Positions 62,792-64,000 of a stretch of DNA of 64,000 nucleotides are shown one piece after another (the first letter of the stretch is position 1; every line of letters begins with the position of its first letter). The stretch comes from CAVRIA01 sp963721115. Its GTDB lineage: Bacteria; Desulfobacterota; Binatia; HRBIN30; CADEER01. The notes beneath the pieces were generated by a model. The model ran no database searches, was not told where the DNA came from, and was given only the letters and a program-made list of their open reading frames with translations. Position numbers and translations under genes: made by a program. The stretch is from contig CAVRIA010000004.1 of the NCBI GenBank assembly GCA_963721115.1, positions 186,001 through 250,000 of the forward strand. The letters run 5' to 3'.

Positions 62792-64000
62792 TCAAGCGTC
62801 CGGGCTCTTCAGATGCCAGGCGCGCGGGCGGACGAAGCTGCGGATTCCCTGCCGGCCGAGCGTCACGCCGAGCCCGGAATGGCCGCGGCCGGACCACGGC
62901 AGGCGCGGGCTGACCCGGTCGCAGCAGTTCCAGTACGAGGACCCGGTGCCGACGCGCTGCAGGATGCGGCGCGCGCGCTCCTCGTCGCGCGAGTAGACGC
63001 CGGCCGTGAGGCCGTACTCGGTGTCGCTCATCAGCCGCGCGGCCTCGTCGTCGTCCGCGGCCGGCTGGATGCCGATGACCGGTCCGAAGCTCTCGTCGCG
63101 CATCACCGCCATCCCGTGGTCGACATCGATCAGCACCGTCGGGGCGAAGAAGTTGCCGGGTCCTTCGATCCGTTCGCCGCCGCAGAGGAGGCGCGCGCCC
63201 CGAGCGACGGCGTCGCGCACCTGGGCTTCGATGACCTCGACCTGCGCGGGGCGGGTGAGCGGGCCGATGTAGGTGTCTTCGTCCGCCGGATCGCCGACGC
63301 GGAAGGCGCGCACCCGCGCGACGAAGGCCTCGACGAAGGAGTCGTAGGCGGCGCGGTGCACGTAGATGCGCTCGACCGCGCAGCAGCTCTGCCCGGTGTT
63401 GTAGAAGGCGCCGTCGGCGAGGGAAGCCGCGGCGGCAGCGATCGAGACGTCATCGCAGACGTAGGCCGGGTCCTTGCCGCCGAGCTCGAGCTGGGCGGGC
63501 AGAAGGCGCCGCGCCGCGGCGGCGGCGACCGCGCTCCCGGTGGCGTAGGAGCCGGTGAAGAAGACGCCGTCGATCGGCTGCTCGAGCAGGCGCGCGCCCG
63601 CGTCTCCGGCGCCGACGATCGGAATCATCACGTCCGGCGGCACGCCGGCCTCGTGCAGCAGCCGCGCGATCGCCAGCCCGGTCAGCGTCGCGTACTCGGA
63701 CGGCTTGTAGAGGACGGTGTTGCCGGTGAGCAGGGCGGGGGCGAAGACGTTGACGCCGACGAAGTACGGGTAGTTCCAGGCGGAGATGTTGGCGATCGCC
63801 CCGAGCGGGTCGTAGGTGATGCGCTCCCGCAGGCCGGCGGCCGGGTCGTCCCATACCGACTCCTCGGCCGTTGCGGCGGCGGCGTTCTCGACGAAGAAGC
63901 CGATGCGATCGCCGGTTGCCGCGATCTCGGCCCGCGCCTGCGCGATCGGCTTGCCGACCTCGCTGGTCAGCGTGCGGGCCAGATCCTCCCGTCGCTCGCC
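62792..64000 (-). CDS. Aldehyde dehydrogenase (partial, N-terminus beyond window)
   Basis: About 403 residues visible and the frame is open to the window edge. ISAWNYPYFVGVNVFAPALL, NTVLYKPSEYATLTG, FFTGSYATGSAV, LELGGKDPAYV (general-base Glu) and NTGQSCCAVERIYV (catalytic Cys) identify the ALDH superfamily. PTVLIDVDHGMAVMRDESFG and the YGLTAGVYSRDEE region complete the fold. NAD(P)-dependent oxidation of an aldehyde to the acid. Substrate unknown; it would fit the acyl-CoA catabolism seen nearby. A GTG at 63643 is not the true start. Confidence 0.9.
   Translation of the reverse strand, partial: GERREDLARTLTSEVGKPIAQARAEIAATGDRIGFFVENAAAATAEESVWDDPAAGLRERITYDPLGAIANISAWNYPYFVGVNVFAPALLTGNTVLYKPSEYATLTGLAIARLLHEAGVPPDVMIPIVGAGDAGARLLEQPIDGVFFTGSYATGSAVAAAAARRLLPAQLELGGKDPAYVCDDVSIAAAAASLADGAFYNTGQSCCAVERIYVHRAAYDSFVEAFVARVRAFRVGDPADEDTYIGPLTRPAQVEVIEAQVRDAVARGARLLCGGERIEGPGNFFAPTVLIDVDHGMAVMRDESFGPVIGIQPAADDDEAARLMSDTEYGLTAGVYSRDEERARRILQRVGTGSSYWNCCDRVSPRLPWSGRGHSGLGVTLGRQGIRSFVRPRAWHLKSPDA

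Overview
The window is GC-rich chromosomal DNA from a Gram-negative bacterium. It encodes an outer-membrane barrel with a C-terminal Phe, a PlsB-type acyltransferase, a heptosyltransferase-like GT9 enzyme, NagZ and NamZ. Several traits recall Deltaproteobacteria-like or Binatota-like metagenome lineages: a CarD-IspD pair, a deoxynucleoside kinase beside panBCD, dockerin-like calcium repeats on a secreted PQQ dehydrogenase, myxobacterial-type Cys-rich secreted proteins, and many acyl-CoA and amidohydrolase genes. The lineage is an inference; there is no rRNA in the window to test it, and I saw no tRNA.

Layout. 0-22 kb is mostly housekeeping: RNase Z-like hydrolase, a frameshifted barrel, smpB, nagZ, deoxynucleoside kinase and a panB-panC-panD operon behind a structured leader, then mtnA, a MaoC dehydratase, an amidohydrolase and GT9. 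A divergent promoter leads to cysK-larE, facing ispD-carD, a nucleoside phosphorylase, an AhpD-like protein, an exported SurE, an acyl-CoA dehydrogenase and an acyl-CoA ligase. 22-30 kb is an accessory island: vapBC with a palindromic operator, a duplicated and decayed integron integrase, then four attC-like sites separating small cassette genes (membrane proteins, DUF2442, a PIN-toxin pair, a pseudopilin-like protein), then an IS91-type transposase remnant and a nonsense-mutated membrane methyltransferase. The integrase points in the same direction as the cassettes, the 'reverse' integron arrangement.

30-45 kb holds a methyltransferase, a LigW-type amidohydrolase, NamZ and a sulfur/C1 group: a persulfide dioxygenase-rhodanese fusion, a Cys-rich repeat protein, a SCO1-MauG fusion and methanethiol oxidase (mtoX). 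Together these could oxidise methanethiol and deal with the H2S and H2O2 it releases. 41-64 kb carries a CoA-transferase, a multi-pass membrane protein, plsB, the YchF GTPase, a hydroxyacid dehydrogenase, an M28 peptidase, an NnrS-like protein, an AGCS symporter, an atypical riboflavin synthase, Bcp, a PQQ sugar dehydrogenase, an SDR, a second acyl-CoA dehydrogenase and a partial aldehyde dehydrogenase.

Two features run through the whole window. First, many gene ends carry inverted repeats built from short low-complexity units, a different unit at each place. Second, about ten otherwise conserved genes have one or more single-base frameshifts, often in G/C runs, so consensus error is as likely as true decay for many of them.
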